Part shown: positions 7,978 through 14,767 of the stretch, piece after piece
How positions within the stretch are numbered: the stretch's first letter is position 1
How the letters are laid out: every line of letters starts with the position of its first letter
Assembly (NCBI GenBank): GCA_963743035.1
Contig: CAVUOB010000006.1
Location: 124,001-188,000 of the forward strand
Source of the DNA: PALSA-911 sp963743035
GTDB taxonomy: Bacteria > Pseudomonadota > Alphaproteobacteria > Acetobacterales > Acetobacteraceae
Length of the DNA: 64,000 nucleotides
Reading direction: 5' to 3'
Made by a program: the position numbers and the translations under genes
The notes under the pieces: generated by a model
What the model saw: the letters and a program-made list of their open reading frames with translations, nothing else
Database searches by the model: none
What the model was told of the DNA's origin: nothing

Positions 7978-9583
7978 ATGACCCCCATTGCATCGGCCAA
8001 ACTCGCAACCATCGCTCTGGTGGCCCCCCTGGCGGCCGCGCTTCTGGCCGCGCCGGCGCATAGCCAGACATTGCGCATCGCCATGACCGCGGCCGATCTG
8101 CCGACCGTCACCGGCATTCCCAACAACGGCGGCGAGGGGTTCCGCTTCCTCGGCTATCCCGCCTATGACAGCATCGTCAACTGGGATTTCACCCATACCG
8201 ACCAGCTCGCCGATGTCGCGCCGGGCCTGTTCACCGAATGGCATATCGACCCCGCCAATCCGCTGCGCTGGATCTTCAAGGTGCGCCAGGGGGTGAAATT
8301 CCATGACGGCTCGCCATTCACGCTGGACGCGGTGCTGTGGAACCTGCAGCGCATCTACGACAGCAAGGCGCCGCAATACGACGCGCCCGCCGCGCCGATC
8401 GTGCGCGCCACCGTCTCGATGCTCGATACCTGGGAGAAGATCGACGACGAGACGATGGCGATCACCACCAAATTCCCGTTCAGCTTCTTTCCGTATGTGC
8501 TGACCCGCATCTTGATCGCCAGCCCGGCGCAGTGGGAGAAGGGCAAGAGCTGGGCCGAGTTCGCGAAAGCGCCGTCCGGCACCGGGCCGTTCCGCATCAC
8601 CAAGGTGGTGCCCGGCCAGCTGGTGGAAATGACCCGCAACGAGGATTACTGGGACAAGTCACGCATTCCCAAGCTGCAGAAGATGATCGTGATGCCGATG
8701 CCGGAAGCGACCACCAGGCTGGCGGCCTTGCGCTCGGGGCAGGTGGACTGGATCGAGGTGCCGCCGCCCGACGCCATCCCCTCGTTGAAGGCGGCGGGCT
8801 TCATGATCAGCCTGTGGCCGTATCCGCATACGTATCCGTATGTGCTGAACACGCTGCCGCCATCGCCGTTCAGTGACGTGCGGGTGCGCCAGGCCGCCAA
8901 TTACGCGATCGACCGCGAGGGGCTGGGCAAGATCCTGAACGGCGTGTCCAAGCCCGCGGTCGGGCTGTATCCGCCGACCGATCCATTGTTCGGCACGCCG
9001 GAGAACCATTACACCTACGACCCCGAGAAGGCGAAGGCGCTGCTGAAGGCCGCCGGCTACGGTCCGGACCATCCGCTGAAGGCGAAGATCATGATCTCCA
9101 CGTCGGGTTCGGGTCAGATGCAGCCGATACCGATGAACGAGTTCATGCAGCAGAACTTCAAGGCTGTCGGCATGGACATCGATTTCGACGTGGTGGAATG
9201 GGGGACCATGCTGGTCGCCATCCGCAGCGCGCCGACCGCGCCGCAATCGCATGGCGGTGGACGGGATCAATATCAGCCTGAGCTTTACCGATCCGTCCTC
9301 GATGTTCCGCTACTACGCGATCGATAGCTTCTCCCCGGTCAACTACAACTGGGGGCATTGGAGCAACCAGGAGTTCACCGACCTGGCGCGCAATGCGCAA
9401 TCGACGTTCGACAAAACCGAACAGACGAAACTTCTCGCCAAGGCGCACAGCATCGTGGTGGACGAGGCGCCGTGGCTGTTCATCGTGCATGACCAGAACC
9501 CGCGCGCGATGTCCAAGAAGGTGAAGAACTTCAATCCGGCGCAGAGCTGGTACCAGGATTTCACCCAGGTGACGGTGGAGTAG
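7978..9583 (+). CDS. ABC transporter substrate-binding protein, family 5 (peptide/nickel type), frameshifted
   Basis: The periplasmic binding protein of the importer encoded divergently. A Sec signal peptide (SAKLATIALVAPLAAALLAAPAHSQ) precedes a family 5 fold with VRQGVKFHDGSPFTLDAVLWN, GTGPFRIT and the FSDVRVRQAANYAIDRE motif. I take the ATG at 7978 because AGGAAA precedes it; an ATG at 7951 overlaps the previous stop. One extra G at about 9256 shifts the frame. Removing it joins the halves into a 534-residue protein ending in QSWYQDFTQVTVE, a normal length, with no other lesion, so a sequence error or very recent mutation is likely. A hairpin at 9592 follows. Confidence 0.85.
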
Positions 9584-9591
9584 GAACAGGC

Positions 9592-9624
9592 GGCTCCCTC
9601 TCCTCGTGTCGGGGAGCGGGAGCC
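9592..9624 (+). terminator. hairpin downstream of the binding-protein gene
   Basis: Arms GGCTCCC at 9592-9598 and GGGAGCC at 9618-9624 pair, with further partial pairing inside (CTCC with GGAG). It starts 8 bases after the stop codon at 9583. No T-run follows, so it may act as an mRNA-stabilising or factor-assisted terminator. Confidence 0.45.
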
Positions 9625-9661
9625 AACCCGGGCGTCCAACCCGGGCATCCAACCGGGGCGT
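9623..9661. repeat. three tandem 13-bp repeats between convergent genes
   Basis: CCAACCCGGGCGT at 9623-9635 is followed by CCAACCCGGGCAT and CCAACCGGGGCGT, exactly head to tail, ending at the stop of the MFS gene on the other strand. The first two carry the palindrome CCCGGG. Confidence 0.7.
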
Positions 9662-10884
9662 TATGACAACTGCCGGACCGGCTCCATCGCGCAGAGGCGG
9701 GATCTGCCGGTCGCGGCGGCGAGTGCGGTGGCCAGGATGCTGAGCGATGCGATGGTGGCCGAACCGAGCTCGATCGCGACCAGCAATCCCCAGGCAGTGG
9801 CGGCCGCGCCGAGCAGCAGGGCGATGACCCCCATCATCAGGTAGGCGACGAGATAGAGGGCCGATAGCGTGCCGCCGCGCTGGTGCGCCGGCGCGCGGGT
9901 GCTGATCAGCGTAAGTCCGCCCAGGAACAGCAGGCTGTAGCCGATTCCGGCAGCAGCGGTGGCGGTGAGGAAGATCGGCAGCGAGTGCCATGCGGCCGCC
10001 AGGGCGAGGAGGGCCATGCTCGCCGTGGCGGCGGTGCCTCCGAGCATCATGGCGGCGCGGGCGGGCAGGGGTTTCGCGACGATGCCGGCCAGGCCCCAGA
10101 CGATGGCGAACAGGGCGATGGCGGCGCCGTTGACCAGCGCGTTGCCGGACCCGATCAGGTCATGTGCGATCTGCGCACCCAGCGACAGCATCAGGGCGCC
10201 GAGCGAATATCCGGTCATCACAGCCGTCACGGAAGTTGTGAAGACCCCGCGCAGTTCCCGGGGTACGCGGACGGGCTTCAGGCGCCAGCCTCCGGCCGCC
10301 TTGTCCCTGGTGTGACGCGGCAGGAACCAGGAGGCCGCGAACAGGGCAGCGAGAACGACGAACAGCGCCCAGAAGTTGAGGCGGGTGGGAAGCGGCGCGT
10401 ATTCGATCAATGCGCCGCCGACGAGCGTTGCCGAGGCGAGGCCGAGCGCCTGGGCGGCGGTGGTGATCGAACTGGCGCGCTGCGACTGGCCGGCGGGGCT
10501 GAACTCGATCATCGCGGCGGTGGCGGGCGCCGCGGAAAGGCCGACGCCGACGCCCATGAGCGCCCGGCCGAGGAAGATCCAGAATACGTTGTGGGCGAGG
10601 GCGAACAGCAGCACGCCGGCCAGCGAGGCTGCCAGTCCAAACAGGATCGTCATGCGGCGGCCGATGTAATCCGAGAGGTCGCCGAACCAGGTGAGCACGC
10701 CGACGACCACGATCGGATAGATGGCGAAGATGCCCGTCGTCACCATGGGGGACAGATGCCATTCCGATGCGTAGAGCGGATAGGTCATGGCCGGCGCCGC
10801 GCTGGTCCAGAGGGTGTGGCCGACGACCGCGGCGGCCACCCAGAAACTGCCGCGCGGCCCGAGGGTGTGGATTGTGCTTCTCAT
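9661..10884 (-). CDS. MFS transporter, sugar/drug efflux type
   Basis: A 407-residue major facilitator protein with 12 hydrophobic segments. The loop after helix 2 carries motif A as GDLSDYIGRRM, and helix 4 has RALMGVGVGLSAAPATAAM, typical of proton-driven drug or metabolite exporters. It follows the SDR gene by 60 bases on the same strand and is probably read from the SDR promoter, which has two operator-like palindromes also found at the TetR gene. Regulator, SDR and exporter together look like an inducible detoxification or export unit. The substrate is unknown. Confidence 0.85.
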   Translation of the reverse strand: MRSTIHTLGPRGSFWVAAAVVGHTLWTSAAPAMTYPLYASEWHLSPMVTTGIFAIYPIVVVGVLTWFGDLSDYIGRRMTILFGLAASLAGVLLFALAHNVFWIFLGRALMGVGVGLSAAPATAAMIEFSPAGQSQRASSITTAAQALGLASATLVGGALIEYAPLPTRLNFWALFVVLAALFAASWFLPRHTRDKAAGGWRLKPVRVPRELRGVFTTSVTAVMTGYSLGALMLSLGAQIAHDLIGSGNALVNGAAIALFAIVWGLAGIVAKPLPARAAMMLGGTAATASMALLALAAAWHSLPIFLTATAAAGIGYSLLFLGGLTLISTRAPAHQRGGTLSALYLVAYLMMGVIALLLGAAATAWGLLVAIELGSATIASLSILATALAAATGRSRLCAMEPVRQLS

Positions 10885-10944
10885 GGTAAAGCCTCCAGCT
10901 CCGTGCCAGGAAGTGCGGGAAGTTGCGGCCGAAACCAGCGGGCG

Positions 10945-11688
10945 CTAGGCCGATTTGCCGCCGTCGACGGAGATGATGTGCCCGGTGATGAAGGGCGCCT
11001 TGTCCGACGAGAGGAACAGGATGGTCTGGGCGATCTCTTCCGGCGTGCCGGCGCGTTTCAGCGGCACGCCCGCGATCAGGCCGGCCTTGCGTTCGGCGCT
11101 GCCGGTGAACCGGTCCAGCATGCCGGTCTCGACCGGGCCTGGGGCGACCGCGTTGACGCGTACGCCGGAGACCGCGCCCTCCAGCGCGGCCGATTTCGTC
11201 AGGCCTTCGACCGCGTGCTTGCTGGCGGTGTAGATCGATGCGCCCGGCGCGGCCTTGTGGCCCATGGTCGAGGACAGGTTGACGATGCTGCCGCTGCCCT
11301 GCGCCAGCATCACCCGCATCTCGTGCTTCAGGCTCAGCACCGTGCCGAGCACGTTGGTCTCGAAGGTGGCGGCGTAGCTGTCGGCCGATTGCTCCGTCAC
11401 CGGGCCGGGCTGGCCCTCGGTGCCGGCATTGTTGACAGCCACGTCCAGGCGACCGAAGCGGGCCACGGTCTGGTCGACCAGGCTGCGCACCTCGTCTTCG
11501 TGGCGGACATCGGCGCGAACGAATTCGGCTTCTGCGCCGAGCGCCCGCAGCTCGGTGACCAGGGCGTGGCCCGCCTCGTCGCGGCGGCCGGAGACGACGA
11601 TCCTGGCGCCTTCGTCCGCGAAGGCTCGGGCCGTGGCCCGCCCGATGCCGGTGAGGGCGCCGGTAATCAGAACAACCTGAGTGCTCAT
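10945..11688 (-). CDS. short-chain dehydrogenase/reductase
   Basis: A 247-residue classical SDR. The NAD(P)-binding motif TGALTGIG is at 9-16, NNAG at 86-89 and the catalytic Ser140, Tyr153 and Lys157 are in place. Arg35/Arg36 after the second strand (VVSGRRDEAG) suggest a preference for NADP(H). The C-terminal PEEIAQTILFLSS and GHIISVDGG segments are typical of the 3-oxoacyl-reductase-like branch. It heads a two-gene operon with the MFS exporter. The upstream promoter overlaps an 18-bp palindrome shared with the TetR promoter, so repression by that TetR protein is likely. Confidence 0.87.
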   Translation of the reverse strand: MSTQVVLITGALTGIGRATARAFADEGARIVVSGRRDEAGHALVTELRALGAEAEFVRADVRHEDEVRSLVDQTVARFGRLDVAVNNAGTEGQPGPVTEQSADSYAATFETNVLGTVLSLKHEMRVMLAQGSGSIVNLSSTMGHKAAPGASIYTASKHAVEGLTKSAALEGAVSGVRVNAVAPGPVETGMLDRFTGSAERKAGLIAGVPLKRAGTPEEIAQTILFLSSDKAPFITGHIISVDGGKSA

Positions 11689-11736
11689 GTGACGTGTCCC
11701 TGAAGCGCGGCCGGCGCGGCATGCGTCGGCAAGGAC

Positions 11737-11765
11737 AATATGGACGTACGTATTTTTGAGGTCAA
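11737..11765 (-). promoter_or_regulatory. SDR-MFS operon promoter with overlapping TetR operator
   Basis: On the minus strand, -35 TTGACC (11760-11765) and -10 CATATT (11737-11742) are separated by exactly 17 bases. The 18-bp near-palindrome AATATGGACGTACGTATT (plus strand, 11737-11754) covers the -10 box and most of the spacer. The same motif sits in the same place in the TetR gene promoter, so a bound repressor would block polymerase at both. Confidence 0.75.
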
Positions 11766-11770
11766 GCGAA

Positions 11771-11788
11771 AATACGGATGTACATATT
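11771..11788. promoter_or_regulatory. second TetR operator-like site upstream of the SDR promoter
   Basis: AATACGGATGTACATATT differs from the promoter site AATATGGACGTACGTATT at four positions and keeps its AATA/TATT ends. Start-to-start distance to the promoter site is 34 bases, about three helical turns, so two dimers could bind on the same face. Confidence 0.65.
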
Positions 11789-11835
11789 TTTCTTTAGGAA
11801 GGGATGGGCGCGCATCCGGCAGGCCAGCCGGGGCG

Positions 11836-11881
11836 GCTAGAGCAGGATGGGCGCGGATAGAAGCGCCCATCCTGCTCTAGC
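11836..11881. repeat. left hairpin of a two-hairpin intergenic element, split by the IS
   Basis: A perfect 18-bp inverted repeat: GCTAGAGCAGGATGGGCG at 11836-11853, a 10-base loop, and its complement at 11864-11881. The final six bases TCTAGC are the target duplicated by the insertion sequence. Removing the IS joins this hairpin to CCTTTGTTT and the hairpin at 12940-12986, the same order of parts as the element at 53963-54078. Confidence 0.75.
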
Positions 11882-12921
11882 TGTCGTTGCTACGGAGGTT
11901 GTCCCTCCGGGGTTGGGCTGAGAGGCTGTGGTTGCGAGGCCGCCAATCCACAACCCGGAGCCCCGGATGGACGTCCATGAGAATGCGCGCACGACGCGCC
12001 ATAGTCGAATGCTGATGGTGCAACGCCTGGCGAGCGGCTGGACGCCGGCCGCGGTTGCCCGGGCTCAAGGCGTGACGGCCCGGACCGTGCGCAAATGGCG
12101 CGACCGCTTTGCCGCCGAGGGCGAGGCCGGATTGGCCGATCGCTCGTCGCGGCCGCATCGCAGCCCGACGCGGCTGGATGGGCGGGCGGAAGAGGAAATC
12201 GAGGCGCTGCGACGCCAGCGCCTGACCGGACCGGCCATTGCCCGCCAGCTCGGCCGGCCGCTGTCCACCGTCGGCGTCGTGCTGCGACGGCGCGGCCTGG
12301 GCCGGCTCCGCTCCCTTGATCCCCGGCCGTCCGTGATGCGCTATGAACGGGAGAACCCAGGCGAACTGATCCACATCGACATCAAAAAGCTCGGGCGTAT
12401 CGAAGGCATCGGTCATCGCATCACCGGCGATCGCACCGGCCAAAGCAATCGACGGTCTGTGGGGCGTGGCCTCGGCTGGGAATACCTTCACGTCGCCATC
12501 GATGACCGCTCGCGTCTGGCCTACACCCAGATGCTACCCAGCGAGCGCAAGGAAGACGCCACAGCCTTCCTCCATAGCAGTCTTGCTTGGTTCAAACGGC
12601 ATGGCGTCACGGTGGAGCGCGTCATGACCGATAACGGCGCCGCCTACAAAAGCTTCGCTTTCCGCGATGCCCTCCTCGCCCACGGCGTGCAGCACAAACG
12701 AACCCGTCCCTACACACCACGCACCAACGGCAAAGCCGAGCGGTTCATCCAAAGCAGCATCCGCGAATGGGCCTATGCGCAGCCTTTCCAATCATCGGCA
12801 GAGCGCGCCAAAGCGATGCATCCTTGGCTGCAAGACTACAACACAACCCGACCTCACGCAGCCCTCGGCGGGAAATCACCCGTCAGCCGACTGAAGCGGG
12901 ACAACGTCCTTGGTAGCGACA
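11882..12921 (+). mobile_element. IS481-family insertion sequence
   Basis: A complete 1040-bp element. The ends start TGTCG and finish CGACA; the terminal 24 bases (11882-11905 and 12898-12921) are inverted repeats matching at 19 of 24 positions. A 6-bp direct repeat TCTAGC flanks it (11876-11881 and 12922-12927), marking the target-site duplication. It carries one transposase gene. It sits at the foot of a perfect hairpin, in the gap between the SDR-MFS operon and its likely TetR regulator gene. Intact ends and an exact duplication suggest a recent insertion. Confidence 0.88.
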
Positions 12922-12926
12922 TCTAG
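11967..12926 (+). CDS. IS481-type DDE transposase
   Basis: A 319-residue transposase. An N-terminal helix-turn-helix (AVARAQGVTARTVRKWRDRF) and a second one (GPAIARQLGRPLSTVG) precede the integrase core, in which IHIDIKKLG, TDNGAAY and GKAERF hold the D, D and E catalytic residues. The C-terminus has the YNTTRPHAALGGKSP motif of this family. The frame runs out of the element: the last codon inside is completed by the flank (ATC) and the stop TAG lies wholly in the target duplication. The element therefore seems to borrow its stop codon from the insertion site. I chose the ATG at 11967; an earlier in-frame start at 11928 is possible. Confidence 0.9.
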   Translation: MDVHENARTTRHSRMLMVQRLASGWTPAAVARAQGVTARTVRKWRDRFAAEGEAGLADRSSRPHRSPTRLDGRAEEEIEALRRQRLTGPAIARQLGRPLSTVGVVLRRRGLGRLRSLDPRPSVMRYERENPGELIHIDIKKLGRIEGIGHRITGDRTGQSNRRSVGRGLGWEYLHVAIDDRSRLAYTQMLPSERKEDATAFLHSSLAWFKRHGVTVERVMTDNGAAYKSFAFRDALLAHGVQHKRTRPYTPRTNGKAERFIQSSIREWAYAQPFQSSAERAKAMHPWLQDYNTTRPHAALGGKSPVSRLKRDNVLGSDI

Positions 12927-12927
12927 C

Positions 12928-12986
12928 CCTTTGTTTAACGAGCAACTTTACCCATTCAGATGATTCCATCTGAATGGATGTTGCTC
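12928..12986. repeat. right half of the two-hairpin intergenic element
   Basis: CCTTTGTTT is followed by outer arms GAGCAAC/GTTGCTC (12940-12946, 12980-12986) and an inner 11-bp hairpin CCATTCAGATG/CATCTGAATGG with loop ATTC. The copy at 54019-54078 has the same linker, outer-arm pattern and ATTC loop but different stem bases on both sides, i.e. compensated pairing. Confidence 0.7.
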
Positions 12987-12999
12987 TGAACGACTTCGT

Positions 13000-13581
13000 T
13001 CAACGCAGGACCTTGGAGAACAGGACGTGCAGGAAACGCTCCACCGGCGCCGGGGTGCGCTCGGCCTTGGCGATCAGGTTGGCGCCTTGCAGGGAGGAGA
13101 CCACGAAGCCCGCCACTTCGTCGCAGTCGAAATCCGGCGGCAATTCGCCGGCCTGCACAGCCGCACGCAGACAATAGGCGACGGATTGCCGTACTTCCGC
13201 GAATATCTCGACCAGCCGGTGCCGGATGACCTCGCTGTGATCGCTGGCTTCCGCGGTGAAGTTGCCGAACAGGCAGCCGTTGCGCATGCCGTCCTGGTTG
13301 AGGCGGTTCTTGTTGGCCTCGATATAGGCGCGCAGGCGCTGCAGGGGCGGGAGCTGATCGTTGCGCAGCGTCTGGCGCATCAGTTCGCGGCCGTTGGCGA
13401 AATAGAGCTCCAGGATCTCCAGGCCGAAGGCTTCTTTGGAGGCGAAATGGTTGGTGAACGAGCCCTGCGGCACCCCGGCCGCCTGGACGATGTCGCGCAC
13501 GCTGGCGCCCGCGAAGCCGTGCTGGTGCACGACCCGCAGGCCTTCGGTGAGGATTTTTTCCCGGTTGGAGGTTTTTGCCAT
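13000..13581 (-). CDS. TetR-family transcriptional regulator
   Basis: A 193-residue repressor-type protein. The N-terminal helix-turn-helix (ASVRDIVQAAGVPQGSFTNH, about 27-46) is followed by FASKEAFGLEILE and a C-terminal ligand domain of the TetR_C type with a Cys (NGCLFGNF) found in AcuR/NemR-like members. I start it at the ATG at 13581. A longer start at 13602 would place codons inside the promoter and operator at 13587-13615, whose predicted transcript begins at or next to this ATG, so the mRNA may be leaderless. It probably represses itself and the SDR-MFS operon at 11688, now separated from it by an insertion sequence. Confidence 0.88.
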   Translation of the reverse strand: MAKTSNREKILTEGLRVVHQHGFAGASVRDIVQAAGVPQGSFTNHFASKEAFGLEILELYFANGRELMRQTLRNDQLPPLQRLRAYIEANKNRLNQDGMRNGCLFGNFTAEASDHSEVIRHRLVEIFAEVRQSVAYCLRAAVQAGELPPDFDCDEVAGFVVSSLQGANLIAKAERTPAPVERFLHVLFSKVLR

Positions 13582-13586
13582 GGAAC

Positions 13587-13615
13587 TAATATGGTCGTCC
13601 ATATTGGCGTGTCAA
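13587..13615 (-). promoter_or_regulatory. tetR promoter with embedded operator; possible leaderless start
   Basis: Minus-strand -35 TTGACA (13610-13615) and -10 ATATTA (13587-13592) are 17 bases apart. The 18-bp palindrome AATATGGTCGTCCATATT (plus strand, 13588-13605) fills the space between them, as at the SDR promoter. Only five bases separate the -10 box from the ATG at 13581, so transcription would start about at the A of that ATG; no Shine-Dalgarno sequence is present. Confidence 0.75.
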
Positions 13616-13665
13616 GCAACGGAACCAGCACGTTTCCGCGGCCCGGATCCCGGAGGGAAGGGGGT

Positions 13666-14628
13666 TCAGATCTTCGCCATCACCCCATCCTTGAACCGGC
13701 GCATGTTGTCGAGCGTGCCGTCCAGGGTCTGGTTCGGGCCGTAGCCGAACAGGCGGACATCGACGGCGCTGACGCCGAGATCCTGCAGCGCGCGGATGTC
13801 GCCCACCCAGTCGGCGTCGCTACCGGTGAACATCTCCGCCTCACCCTCGATCGTGCCGCGCGGCCGGGTGCCGGGGCCGGCCAGGACGCGCAGCGCGATG
13901 CTGATCTCCGAGGCGTCGCGCCCGGCCTTGTCGGCGAACCCGCGGAACCGGGCCTGCCCGGCCTTGAAGCGGCCGACGGTGTTCATCGGGAAATGCGGAT
14001 TGGTGCCGACCGGATACCAGCCATGGGCGTATTTGGCGGTGCGGCGCAATGCCGGCCCGCTCTCACCGCCGACCCAGATCGGGATCGGGTTCTGCACCGG
14101 CTTCGGCGTGAACACGACGTCGTCGAAATGCACGTATTTGCCGGAGAATTTCGGGAAATCGGCGGTCCAGAGTTCCCGGCACGCGTCCATCCATTCGTCG
14201 GTGACGTGGCCGCGATCCTCGAACGGGGCGGCGCCGACAGCCTCGAACTCTTCCCGGCACCAGCCGACGCCGATGCCGAGCGTAAGGCGGCCCTTGGACA
14301 GGAAATCGATGGTGGACAGAAGCTTTGCGGTCAGCACCGCGGGCCGGTGCGGCACGACCATGACCGAGAGCACGAAGCGCAGTTTTTGGGTCAGCGCGGC
14401 GATATAGGCGGTGGTCGCCAGCTGCTCCAGCCAGGCGGCCTGCGTGCCGGCGGGGAATTCGCCCGTGTCGGTATAGGGATATTTCGAGTCGAGATTGCGC
14501 GGGACCATGATGTGGTCGCTGACGGTGACGTAATCGAACCCCAGCGCCTCGCCTTCGGTAATGATGCGGCTGAGGCTGTCGGGCCCGATCAGCGGGCCGG
14601 ATGTCGGGGCGTTGAAACCGATCTGCAT
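13666..14628 (-). CDS. LLM-class (luciferase-like) flavin oxidoreductase
   Basis: A 320-residue TIM-barrel flavoprotein of the bacterial luciferase-like monooxygenase superfamily, close to the F420-type branch by pattern (MQIGFNAPTSGPL, SDHIMVP, LGIGVGWCREEFEAVG, PIPIWVGGESGPALRR). Whether it uses FMN or F420 cannot be read from the sequence. The ATG at 14628 follows GGAGGAAG. It lies between the TetR gene and the second amidase, all on the minus strand, with a hairpin at 14730 separating it from the amidase. It is one of four LLM enzymes in this window (others at 34238, 40289 and 41302). Substrate unknown. Confidence 0.85.
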   Translation of the reverse strand: MQIGFNAPTSGPLIGPDSLSRIITEGEALGFDYVTVSDHIMVPRNLDSKYPYTDTGEFPAGTQAAWLEQLATTAYIAALTQKLRFVLSVMVVPHRPAVLTAKLLSTIDFLSKGRLTLGIGVGWCREEFEAVGAAPFEDRGHVTDEWMDACRELWTADFPKFSGKYVHFDDVVFTPKPVQNPIPIWVGGESGPALRRTAKYAHGWYPVGTNPHFPMNTVGRFKAGQARFRGFADKAGRDASEISIALRVLAGPGTRPRGTIEGEAEMFTGSDADWVGDIRALQDLGVSAVDVRLFGYGPNQTLDGTLDNMRRFKDGVMAKI

Positions 14629-14729
14629 GTCTTCCTCCCTGGTGGCTTTTCGCTTCTGCCGGGATTGCACATGATTTGGCGGCCCGCGGCTAGCCTCCCG
14701 GGGTCGTATCGAGATCTGCGAGCAAGGGC

Positions 14730-14763
14730 GTGCCGCAAGGGGGCGGGGACCCCCTTGCGGCAC
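14730..14763 (-). terminator. strong hairpin after the second amidase gene
   Basis: Perfect 14-bp stem GTGCCGCAAGGGGG (14730-14743) with its complement at 14750-14763 and a 6-base loop. On the minus strand it begins 4 bases beyond the amidase stop codon. It has no U-tract on that strand, so it may need a factor or protect the 3' end. Confidence 0.6.
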
Positions 14764-14767
14764 TTTC

